Source: CALSMU01 sp963926405 (GTDB lineage Bacteria > Bacteroidota > Bacteroidia > Flavobacteriales_D > Parvicellaceae). Taken from it: 30,922 nt of DNA. Below are positions 1 to 7,174 of this stretch, piece by piece. Made by a program: the position numbers and the translations under genes. The stretch covers positions 1 to 30,922 of the forward strand of contig CAWUXI010000137.1 in the NCBI GenBank assembly GCA_963926405.1, read 5' to 3'. The notes beneath the pieces are model-generated. The model was not told the origin of the DNA. It ran no database searches and saw only the letters and a list, made by a program, of their open reading frames with translations. Position 1 is the stretch's first letter. The number at the start of each line of letters is the position of its first letter.

Positions 1-944
1 GCTAATCGGGCAAAACCAACAACTATATTTTCTGCGTAATTTTTATGAACCTCCAGGAAGCTTCCTTCATCTATAGTTCCCTCAATAACTTCTTTAATAT
101 CGTATGGTGTTCCAGAGTTCTCAGGAATAATTTTATCCAAACCTTCTCTCGTTTCATCTTTACCATGTTCGTAATCCAGTACAGATGGTTTTTCTTCACA
201 GTTCTGTGGAACATAAGAGAGTAACCTCTTCAGATGATCGATTGCGGCAATTTCATTTTCACAAGAGAAATGTGTTACGCCGGACTTAGTAGAATGCGTA
301 GACGCACCTCCCAATTCTTCTGCTGTCACCACTTCATTAGTTACCGTTTTTACAACATTTGGACCGGTTACAAACATGTAAGAAGTATTCTCCACCATTA
401 ATATAAAATCCGTTAAAGCTGGAGAATAAACTGCTCCCCCAGCGCAAGGACCCATTATAGCAGACAATTGCGGAATTACTCCTGATGATAAAGTATTACG
501 ATAAAAAATATCTGCATAACCTCCAAGAGAAACTACACCTTCTTGGATACGTGCTCCACCAGAATCATTTAAACCAATAACTGGAGCTCCATTTTCCATA
601 GCAAGGTCCATTATTTTACAAATTTTCTCCGCATGAGCTTCAGCCAATGATCCGCCTAAAACTGTAAAATCTTGAGAAAATGCATACGTTAATCGTCCAT
701 TAATAGTGCCGTAACCGGTAACTACACCATCTCCTAAAAACTTGGTCTTTTCCAAACCAAAATTTACAGAACGATGCATCACCATTGCTCCAATTTCTTC
801 AAAAGACCCTTTGTCAAATAAAAAATGAATGCGCTCTCTAGCAGTTAGCTTTCCTTTTTTATGTTGTGATTCAATTCTAGCTTCTCCTCCTCCAACTTTC
901 GAGTCGGCAATCTTTTTATTTAAAAGGTCTATTTTATCTTGCAT
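1..944 (-). CDS. Acyl-CoA carboxylase, carboxyltransferase (beta) subunit, 3' end outside window
   Basis: This is the N-terminal 314 residues of a biotin-dependent carboxyltransferase of the PccB/AccD5/MmdA family. Such enzymes move CO2 from carboxybiotin to propionyl-CoA or a related acyl-CoA in the cytoplasm. The start is ATG at 944-942 (MQDKIDLLNKK), and the frame stays open to the window edge, so the gene is cut, not broken. Family landmarks are the basic ARERI segment, DSGGARIQEGV followed by LGGYADIFYRN, and GPCAGGAVYSPALTDF, the glycine-rich turns that build the acyl-CoA and oxyanion sites. Full-length members have about 510-520 residues, so roughly 200 are missing. A -7-like box on the minus strand lies 21 nt before the start. 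Which acyl-CoA is used, or whether the protein is instead a decarboxylase alpha subunit, cannot be decided from this part. Confidence 0.9.
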   Translation of the reverse strand, partial: MQDKIDLLNKKIADSKVGGGEARIESQHKKGKLTARERIHFLFDKGSFEEIGAMVMHRSVNFGLEKTKFLGDGVVTGYGTINGRLTYAFSQDFTVLGGSLAEAHAEKICKIMDLAMENGAPVIGLNDSGGARIQEGVVSLGGYADIFYRNTLSSGVIPQLSAIMGPCAGGAVYSPALTDFILMVENTSYMFVTGPNVVKTVTNEVVTAEELGGASTHSTKSGVTHFSCENEIAAIDHLKRLLSYVPQNCEEKPSVLDYEHGKDETREGLDKIIPENSGTPYDIKEVIEGTIDEGSFLEVHKNYAENIVVGFARL

Positions 945-965
945 GATTTCTCTTTTCTTGATTTT

Positions 966-973
966 CAAAAGTA
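966..973 (-). promoter_or_regulatory. Bacteroidota -7 box (TACTTTTG) for the carboxyltransferase gene
   Basis: On the minus strand this reads TACTTTTG, an exact match to the TAnnTTTG -7 element of Bacteroidota housekeeping promoters. It lies 21 nt before the ATG at 944. No convincing -33 TTTG is visible. The call rests on the motif and its spacing only. Confidence 0.4.
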
Positions 974-1050
974 AGAATTATTATCTTGAGAGCTAATATT
1001 AACTTGATAAATATATGGTATAAAGAAAAATTACTACTATCGGTGAATCC

Positions 1051-1088
1051 AAATTATTCTAGAATAATTTGTTATTCTAGAATAATTT
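1051..1088. promoter_or_regulatory. Two tandem perfect palindromes, candidate operator
   Basis: The 14-bp palindrome TTATTCTAGAATAA occurs at 1054-1067 and again at 1072-1085, centre to centre 18 bp. The first copy extends to a perfect 20-bp palindrome (1051-1070). The copies also form a direct repeat of 17 nt (1054-1070 and 1072-1088). The array lies in the divergent spacer, 46 nt before the small gene at 1135 and 106 nt before the carboxyltransferase start. Paired symmetric sites at fixed spacing are typical of dimeric regulators. The regulator is unknown. Confidence 0.5.
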
Positions 1089-1134
1089 ACAACCTTCAGA
1101 AAATTGCGTTATTTTTGACAAAAAATTAAAGATT

Positions 1135-1293
1135 ATGCTTAATAAAGACAAGAAAATTGAAATACCTGTCCAAGGCAATTTAGGTATTTTGGCCCATGGA
1201 GATATAGCAATTGAAGCCTGGAGAAAAGTTAGAGGTGCTATAAAAGAACAGGAATTGAAAAAAGACGACAAAAAAAAGGATGAAAATGAGTAA
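1135..1293 (+). CDS. Small hypothetical protein (52 aa) coupled to the downstream phosphodiesterase
   Basis: An open frame runs from ATG at 1135 to TAA at 1291-1293 and encodes 52 residues. It begins MLNKDKKIEIPVQGNLG, continues through LAHGDIAIEAWRKVRGA, and ends in a highly charged Lys/Asp/Glu tail. There is no signal peptide or membrane segment, so it should be cytosolic. I do not recognise the family. It is likely real because it fills the space between the tandem palindromes and the next gene, ends inside the next gene's start region with an 8-nt overlap (1286-1293), and has a non-repetitive, protein-like core. Translational coupling is therefore likely. A function as accessory or adaptor for the fusion enzyme downstream is inference only. 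Confidence 0.55.
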   Translation: MLNKDKKIEIPVQGNLGILAHGDIAIEAWRKVRGAIKEQELKKDDKKKDENE

Positions 1294-3910
1294 AAGACTT
1301 GCGAAAAAAGTGCTATTAATAGGCTGGGATGCTGCTGACTGGAAGGTTATGTACCCTCTAATTCAACAAGGAAAGATGCCAACACTTGCAAAGTTTCTGT
1401 CGGAAGGAGTTCACGGCAAAATCAAGACTTTGGATCCACCATTATCACCGATGCTTTGGACATCCATGGCAACTGGCTACAGAGCCGACAAACATGGCAT
1501 TACAGGTTTTGTAGAGCCATTGGCTGATAATAGTGGAATGCGACCAGTAAGCAGCACCTCTAGAAAAGTGAAAGCAATATGGAATATTCTTCATCAAAAC
1601 GATTTAAAATCTAATGTTGTTGGTTGGTGGCCAAGTAACCCAGTAGAACCTATTAATGGAGTAATGGTCTCTAATTTATATCAGCAAGCAACAAAAGGGA
1701 AGATTAAAGATTGGAAAATGCCTAGTGGAACGGTTCATCCCATAGAACTGGAGGATAAATTGGCAAGCCTTCGAGTTCATCCATACGAAATCACAGCGGA
1801 ACACATGCTTCCTTTCGTTCCAAAATTAGATGAATTAGATGGAAAGACTGACCGTACTTTAAAGGGCATTGCTAAAATTTTGGCTAATGCCGCATCAATA
1901 CATTCTGCATCTACCTATCTTCAGCGGGAGACGGATTGGGATTTTATGGCTGTGTATCACGATGCGATTGATCATTTTTCTCATCTATGCATGAAGTTTC
2001 ACCCACCTCATAGGCCAGGAATACCAGAAGATAGATACGAATATTTTAATCAAGTGGTAAATTCCGGATACATGTTCCATGATATGATGCTAGAGCGATC
2101 ATTACAATTAGCTGATGAAGACACCACAGTTATATTAGTTTCAGATCACGGCTTTCATTCTGATCATTTAAGACCGAGGTATTTTGTCAAAGAACCAGCA
2201 GCTCCTGCTCAAGAGCACAGCCCATATGGCATGGTTTGTATTAAAGGCCCGGGCATTAAAAAAGGTGAGATGATGCACGGAGCATCTGTTTTAGATGTTA
2301 CTCCAACTTTGTTAACTCTATTTGGATTACCAGTGGGTGAAAACATGGAAGGAAAACCATGGCTTCAAGCGTTTGAGGAGCCGATTAAGGTTGATACTAT
2401 AAGAGATTGGGAGAAAGAAGAAGGGGATGCTGGTAGACATCCTGAAGTTTTACGAGATGATCCATGGGCGGCTCAAGAGGCCATGCAACAGTTAATCGAT
2501 CTGGGCTATATAGACGCTCCTGATGGTGACATTGCAGGAAAAATTAACGAACAAAAACAAGAATCTAAATACTATGTTGCTCGTAATCTTATTGATGGAG
2601 GCAAACACGGTCAAGGAATGGTATTGCTGGAGGAATTAGTGAACGACAATCCAAGAGAAATTAGATATGGCCAAAGATTAGCCTCATGCTATCTTCATAA
2701 AAAACAGTTCGCTAAATGCAGGGACTTAATTGATAGATTGAAGAACTTGCAACTACTAATTGAGGAAGAGGAGTCAAAATTGACGGAAGAAGAACTTGAA
2801 AAAAAGAATAAAAATTTCATGAAAGAAATAGAATTGCCCAATTACATTGATTATGTAGAAGGACAGTTATTCATGCACTTGAATAGGCCTAAGAAGGCAA
2901 TGGAATCTTTCAAAAAGGTTGAAGAAAAGTCTCCTAACACTTTCGATTTGTTTCTTAACATGGGAAAAGTATGTTTACTTCGTCATAGATGGGAAGAAGC
3001 ACAAGAAGCATACGTAAAAGCCTTGTCTATCGACGACACAAGTTCTTTCGCTCATCATGGACTGGGCTTAGCTTTATTGAGAGCAGGAAATATTGAAGCA
3101 GCATTAGATGAGTTTTTTCTATCGGTTAGTTTAAATTATTCCTATCCTAGCGCGCATTATCATATTGGAGAAGCATTGGTTAAAATGGATCAAAAAGAAG
3201 AGGCTGCAAATGCTTTTTCAGCTGCGGTATCTTTATCTCCAGGAATGACAAAAGCTCATAGATGGTTAGCCGATTTGTATCAAAATGAATTAAAAAATCC
3301 CGAAAAAGCAAAATTTCATGAAGATTTCTTGGAAAAAAACATAAAAGGGGAAATAACAATAGTCTCAGGACTCCCAAGATCTGGCACTTCGATGATGATG
3401 CAGATTCTAGATGCTGCAGGAATGGATATGTTGACGGACAAAAAGAGAAAGCCTGATAATAATAACCCGCAAGGATATTATGAATTTGAGCCTGTTAAAA
3501 GATTGATGATAGATAAAAGTTGGCTGCCTGAAGCATCAGGAAAAACGGTCAAGATTATCGCTCAATTACTACCTTTCTTACCTGTATCCTACAATTATAA
3601 AATTATTTTCATGAGAAGAAATATGTCAGAAATACTTATAAGTCAGCAGATTATGCTAGGTAAAAAAGCGGATACTGAGGCGAAGATATTTCCTATTAAA
3701 CTGAATGAAGCTTTCGAAAAACAATTGAAAAAAGTTGAAGATTGGCTTGATGCGCAAGCGAATATAGAAATTTTAAACGTAAACTATTCTGATGTCGTGG
3801 AAAACCCGGATGAAGAATTCGATGCGATTTTAGGCTTTTTAAATGTGGAAGGTGATATGGGGAAAATGAAAAAAATGGTAAGTAAAAAACTTTATAGGAA
3901 TAAAGTTTAA
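1286..3910 (+). CDS. Alkaline-phosphatase-superfamily phosphodiesterase - TPR - sulfotransferase fusion
   Basis: This 874-residue protein joins three modules. Residues ~8-400 are a type I phosphodiesterase/nucleotide pyrophosphatase-like domain with a full two-metal set: Asp15 in GWDAADW, Ser54 aligned with the usual Thr nucleophile, Asp229 and His233 in YHDAIDHFSH, Asp287 and His288 in VSDHG, and His311. Residues ~430-690 hold several TPR-like helical repeats. Residues ~692-874 are a sulfotransferase with 5'-phosphosulfate loop GLPRSGTSMMMQ (695-706) and an Arg...Ser 3'-phosphate site around 777-786. There is no signal peptide, so all of it should act in the cytoplasm. The start at 1286 is preferred over ATG 1280 because AAGGA lies 5 nt before it; with 1280 that motif would overlap the start codon. 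Substrates are unknown; hydrolysis of a nucleotide or phosphoester linked to sulfate transfer is inference. Confidence 0.85.
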   Translation: MSKRLAKKVLLIGWDAADWKVMYPLIQQGKMPTLAKFLSEGVHGKIKTLDPPLSPMLWTSMATGYRADKHGITGFVEPLADNSGMRPVSSTSRKVKAIWNILHQNDLKSNVVGWWPSNPVEPINGVMVSNLYQQATKGKIKDWKMPSGTVHPIELEDKLASLRVHPYEITAEHMLPFVPKLDELDGKTDRTLKGIAKILANAASIHSASTYLQRETDWDFMAVYHDAIDHFSHLCMKFHPPHRPGIPEDRYEYFNQVVNSGYMFHDMMLERSLQLADEDTTVILVSDHGFHSDHLRPRYFVKEPAAPAQEHSPYGMVCIKGPGIKKGEMMHGASVLDVTPTLLTLFGLPVGENMEGKPWLQAFEEPIKVDTIRDWEKEEGDAGRHPEVLRDDPWAAQEAMQQLIDLGYIDAPDGDIAGKINEQKQESKYYVARNLIDGGKHGQGMVLLEELVNDNPREIRYGQRLASCYLHKKQFAKCRDLIDRLKNLQLLIEEEESKLTEEELEKKNKNFMKEIELPNYIDYVEGQLFMHLNRPKKAMESFKKVEEKSPNTFDLFLNMGKVCLLRHRWEEAQEAYVKALSIDDTSSFAHHGLGLALLRAGNIEAALDEFFLSVSLNYSYPSAHYHIGEALVKMDQKEEAANAFSAAVSLSPGMTKAHRWLADLYQNELKNPEKAKFHEDFLEKNIKGEITIVSGLPRSGTSMMMQILDAAGMDMLTDKKRKPDNNNPQGYYEFEPVKRLMIDKSWLPEASGKTVKIIAQLLPFLPVSYNYKIIFMRRNMSEILISQQIMLGKKADTEAKIFPIKLNEAFEKQLKKVEDWLDAQANIEILNVNYSDVVENPDEEFDAILGFLNVEGDMGKMKKMVSKKLYRNKV

Positions 3911-3920
3911 AAAAAAATAA

Positions 3921-3928
3921 TATATTTG
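3921..3928 (+). promoter_or_regulatory. Bacteroidota -7 box (TATATTTG) for the T9SS cargo gene
   Basis: An exact TAnnTTTG match lies in the 53-bp AT-rich spacer, 35 nt before the ATG at 3964. No TTTG sits at the expected -33 distance, so this is weaker than the promoters at 11922 and 28632. Confidence 0.35.
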
Positions 3929-3963
3929 ATATTATTAATTATTTTTAAATAAAATAAAATATT

Positions 3964-4860
3964 ATGGAAAAAACAAATACTCTCGAAAAAAGAATTAAAA
4001 AGTATGCAGCTTTAGCATGCGGAATCGCTGGTGTAACAAGTGCATCGGCGCAAGTTGTTTACTCTGACGTTAATCCAGATGTTGTCTTAACTCCTTCAGG
4101 AACTGCACAATACTCTTTGGATCTAAATAATGACGGGGCAATTGACATGGTGTTTTCAATGAGTTCAAATCAGGTAACAGGAACATTTACAACATCCGGT
4201 CAATTAGTAAACTATACGGTTGATTATGTTAATGGAAATGTTATCACGACTTCAGCAGCTCCTGCTACTAATGGATGGTTAGGATCCTCTTCTTCTGGTC
4301 CAACAGCTTTAGCTGGCGGAGTACCTATTACGAGTGCAGATGCTTTTACCGCCGGGTCAGGCAACATGGGGTCTGCGTTTGACGTGGCATTTGGCGCTCC
4401 ATTTTCGGCATATGGATACACTACTGCAAGTGGAAACTTTTTGGGAACTGAGTCTTATGTAGGTATAAGATTTGATGTTTCAGGCGCTACTCACTATGGT
4501 TGGGTTAGAGTAGAAATGGATCCTGGTGCGACTTCAATGACGATAAAGGATTTTGCTTACAATTCTGCTGCCAATGCTGCAATTGGTGCTGGCGAAGGCA
4601 GTGGCGGTGGTTTGGTTGGGATAAATGATCTTTCAAGTGATGTTTCTATCAGAACTGTTGGAACTAACCTTAGAATTGAATTAGATAATGCTTCTAATGC
4701 AGAAGTATCTCTTGCAAGCTTAACAGGGCAGGTTGTTATGAATGAGCAAATGAACTCTTCAGTTAAAGTTATGAACCTTAATGATTTGTCAACTGGAATT
4801 TATTTAGCTACCGTTGCAACTGAAGCCGGAACTACTACAAAGAAAATCTACGTTAAGTAG
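3964..4860 (+). CDS. Secreted protein with type A T9SS C-terminal sorting domain
   Basis: The 298-residue protein has an N-terminal export signal ending near residue 30 (charged MEKTNTLEKRIKK, then an Ala/Gly-rich stretch ending SASAQ). A Ser/Gly/Ala-rich body follows, and residues ~216-298 form a C-terminal type A T9SS sorting domain (VGINDLSS..., SLTGQVV, LSTGIYLATV, TTKKIYVK). Residues 53-61 (DLNNDGAID) have the DxNxDGxxD spacing of a calcium-binding loop. The protein should cross the inner membrane by Sec and the outer membrane by the T9SS, then be released or anchored at the surface. Its body carries no enzyme motif that I recognise. A -7 box lies 35 nt before the start, and a strong terminator follows the stop, so it appears to be a single-gene unit. 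Confidence 0.85.
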   Translation: MEKTNTLEKRIKKYAALACGIAGVTSASAQVVYSDVNPDVVLTPSGTAQYSLDLNNDGAIDMVFSMSSNQVTGTFTTSGQLVNYTVDYVNGNVITTSAAPATNGWLGSSSSGPTALAGGVPITSADAFTAGSGNMGSAFDVAFGAPFSAYGYTTASGNFLGTESYVGIRFDVSGATHYGWVRVEMDPGATSMTIKDFAYNSAANAAIGAGEGSGGGLVGINDLSSDVSIRTVGTNLRIELDNASNAEVSLASLTGQVVMNEQMNSSVKVMNLNDLSTGIYLATVATEAGTTTKKIYVK

Positions 4861-4875
4861 TAATTATTTAGACAC

Positions 4876-4912
4876 AAAAAACCCCGTAAACATTGAGTTT
4901 ACGGGGTTTTTT
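4876..4912. terminator. Strong bidirectional rho-independent terminator
   Basis: A perfect 16-bp stem (4876-4891 with 4897-4912) with a 5-nt ATTGA loop has a GC-rich middle (CCCCG/CGGGG), A6 on the left and T6 on the right. It therefore works in both directions. It sits between the convergent T9SS cargo gene (stop 4860) and aminopeptidase gene (stop 4916), which explains why one hairpin serves both. Confidence 0.95.
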
Positions 4913-4915
4913 ATT

Positions 4916-6208
4916 TTAAATTTTCATTAATTCTTCTATCTCTTCAACTTCAATCGGAATATTACCCATCAAATTAAATGGCTCCCCTGTTTCCTGAACA
5001 ACTACATCATCTTCTAGTCTGATTCCTAAATTTTCTTCTGGGATATATATTCCAGGCTCCACCGTAAATGCCATTCCAGCTCTCATTGGCTTTGTCCACG
5101 AACCTAAATCATGCGTATCTAAACCTATGTAATGCGAAGTGCCGTGCATAAAATACTTTTTATACGCTGGCCAAGCAGGATCTTCGTTTTCAACATCCTC
5201 CGGAGAAATTAAACCTAAAGATATCAATTCTGTTTCCATCAATTTCCCCACGGCAACATGATAATCTTTTAAATAAGTTCCTGGAACTAACAACTTAGTT
5301 GCTTCCTTTTTAACTTTTAAAACAGCGTTATAAACATCTTTTTGACGAGGTGTGAATTTTCCATTAACGGGAAAACATCTAGTCAAATCCGAAGCATAAT
5401 TACCATATTCCGCTCCAAAATCCATTAAGATAACATCTCCATCCTTACATTCCTTATTGTTTTCAATATAATGTAAGACACATGCGCTATCGCCAGACGC
5501 AATAATGGGTGTATATGCAAAACCTTTAGAACGATTATTTAAAAATTCATGCATTAACTCAGCTTCGATGTTATATTCCATAACTCCTGGCTTAATAAAA
5601 CTAAGTAACCTTCTAACACCTTTTTCAGTAATATCGCATGCTTTCTGCATTAGCTCAATCTCTATTGGATGTTTTATAGAACGAATTTCGTGCATGATTG
5701 GAGCACTTCGCTCATAAGTATGAGCAGGATATTTCTTTTTTAATTTCTTAACAAATCTGTCTTCTCTAGTTTGCGCTTCTGTGTTTGCTCGTGTATGTTC
5801 GTTTGTGTTGACGTAAACATTTTGAGCTTCTGCCATTAATGCATTAAAAACTGACTCAAATTGACTTAACCAGTATACCGTTTTAATTCCAGAAGTTTCA
5901 AAGGCTTGTTCCTTATCTAATTTTGCGCCTTCCCAAACAGCAATTAAAGCGCTTGTTTCTTTCAAAAAAAGAACTTCTCTATGTTTCTCTTCAAAACAAT
6001 CTGGAAATATCACCAAAATACTTTCTTCTTGATCTACCCCACATAAATGCAAGATATCACGATGCTGGACAAAAGGAGTTGAACTATCTGCACTTGTAGT
6101 AATAATATCATTCGAATTAAAAATCGCTAAAGAATTCGACTTCAATTTTTTAACAAACCTAGCTCGGTTATGAATGTAAAGTTCTTTATCTATCTTTTCG
6201 TACTTCAT
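4916..6208 (-). CDS. pepP: Aminopeptidase P family (Xaa-Pro aminopeptidase, M24B)
   Basis: This 430-residue cytosolic metallopeptidase removes N-terminal residues that precede proline. The N-terminal ~170 residues are the creatinase-like domain (start MKYEKIDKELYIHNRARF). The C-terminal half is the pita-bread fold with all five dinuclear metal ligands: Asp263 in MDFGAEYG, Asp274 in YASDLTR, His355 in MHGTSHYIG, Glu384 in VEPGIYIP and Glu399 in GIRLEDDV. Their spacing matches that of E. coli PepP (Asp260, Asp271, His354, Glu383, Glu406). Length and ligands indicate an intact enzyme. It stands alone between the shared terminator and a 287-bp divergent spacer shared with sdhC. No clear -7 box was found for it. 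Confidence 0.92.
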   Translation of the reverse strand: MKYEKIDKELYIHNRARFVKKLKSNSLAIFNSNDIITTSADSSTPFVQHRDILHLCGVDQEESILVIFPDCFEEKHREVLFLKETSALIAVWEGAKLDKEQAFETSGIKTVYWLSQFESVFNALMAEAQNVYVNTNEHTRANTEAQTREDRFVKKLKKKYPAHTYERSAPIMHEIRSIKHPIEIELMQKACDITEKGVRRLLSFIKPGVMEYNIEAELMHEFLNNRSKGFAYTPIIASGDSACVLHYIENNKECKDGDVILMDFGAEYGNYASDLTRCFPVNGKFTPRQKDVYNAVLKVKKEATKLLVPGTYLKDYHVAVGKLMETELISLGLISPEDVENEDPAWPAYKKYFMHGTSHYIGLDTHDLGSWTKPMRAGMAFTVEPGIYIPEENLGIRLEDDVVVQETGEPFNLMGNIPIEVEEIEELMKI

Positions 6209-6450
6209 CTATCTTTCATTTTACATGAGTGTATAAAAGTACTATAATTAAGTATTGATTCGCTAATCTTAGATTGATTTTGATAGTAATTCCAAACCAT
6301 TATGGTCATGGCTAGGAGGTTTAACTAGAGGAACACGAATTCAAATATTGAATAATAATTAAAAAACGGATATCTTATGTAATTTGTTTCTTAATCGCAG
6401 CCGTTATGAAATAGGTCATTGTTAATAATAAGCTTATAATTTCTTCGCCT

Positions 6451-6483
6451 AATTCGATACAAATTTTAAATTTGTATCGAATT
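6451..6483. promoter_or_regulatory. Perfect 33-bp palindrome overlapping the sdhC -7 box
   Basis: Two 16-bp arms (6451-6466 and 6468-6483) are perfectly complementary around the single base 6467. The right half contains TAAATTTG (6467-6474), an exact TAnnTTTG -7 element 21 nt before the sdhC ATG. A protein bound here would cover the promoter core, so repression of the sdh operon is an attractive reading. A hairpin in the leader RNA is a less likely alternative because transcription should start near the right edge of the palindrome. Confidence 0.6.
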
Positions 6484-6495
6484 TAAAATTTTCTC

Positions 6496-7173
6496 ATGAA
6501 ATCATCAATTGCAAGAAAAGTAGCAATGGCATTATCTGCCTTTTTTCTAATGTTCTTTTTATTACAGCATTTTGCCATTAATGTTACCTCTATATTTTGC
6601 GAGGACATATTTAATAATCTTTCTCATTTTATGGGAACTAATTTTGCTGTTCAATACATCATGCAGCCAATATTGATTTTTGGAGTAATATTTCACTTTG
6701 TAATGGGGTTTATTCTGGAGTTGAAGAACAGGCAAGCAAGGAACATTAAATATGTAAAAAATAATGGTGGTGCTAATTCATCATGGATGAGTAGAAACAT
6801 GATTCTTTCAGGACTTGTTATTCTTGCTTTTATGGGATTACATTTTTACGACTTTTGGATACCCGAACTAACAATAAAATTTGTGGGAGGTGATATGTCT
6901 GGACTCATTGATTCAGATAATATAGACAGCGGACTTAGGTATTTTTCTGAGTTACAGCATAAGTTTGTAAATCCTATTAGAGTAGCAATTTATTGTATTG
7001 CATTTATCTTCCTTTCATTGCATCTTATGCACGGTTTCAGTTCTGCGTTCCAATCTATGGGTGCAAACAATAAATATACCAGAGCATTAAGTAAATTTGG
7101 TGTGGCATATGCCATTCTAATCCCATTGGGTTTTATAGTAATCGCTTTATTCCACCATTTTAATCCTTGTTAA
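6496..7173 (+). CDS. sdhC: Succinate dehydrogenase cytochrome b subunit
   Basis: The 225-residue membrane anchor of complex II has about five hydrophobic helices (near residues 10-30, 50-72, 102-118, 162-180 and 203-220). Candidate haem-ligand histidines are His25, His67, His116 and His176/His179, as in the single-subunit di-haem anchor used by Bacteroidota and epsilonproteobacteria. It carries electrons between the SdhB iron-sulfur chain and the quinone pool. The gene opens the operon: its stop (7171-7173) is one base before the sdhA ATG, so the two are tightly coupled. A perfect palindrome containing a -7 box lies just upstream. Confidence 0.93.
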   Translation: MKSSIARKVAMALSAFFLMFFLLQHFAINVTSIFCEDIFNNLSHFMGTNFAVQYIMQPILIFGVIFHFVMGFILELKNRQARNIKYVKNNGGANSSWMSRNMILSGLVILAFMGLHFYDFWIPELTIKFVGGDMSGLIDSDNIDSGLRYFSELQHKFVNPIRVAIYCIAFIFLSLHLMHGFSSAFQSMGANNKYTRALSKFGVAYAILIPLGFIVIALFHHFNPC

Positions 7174-7174
7174 T

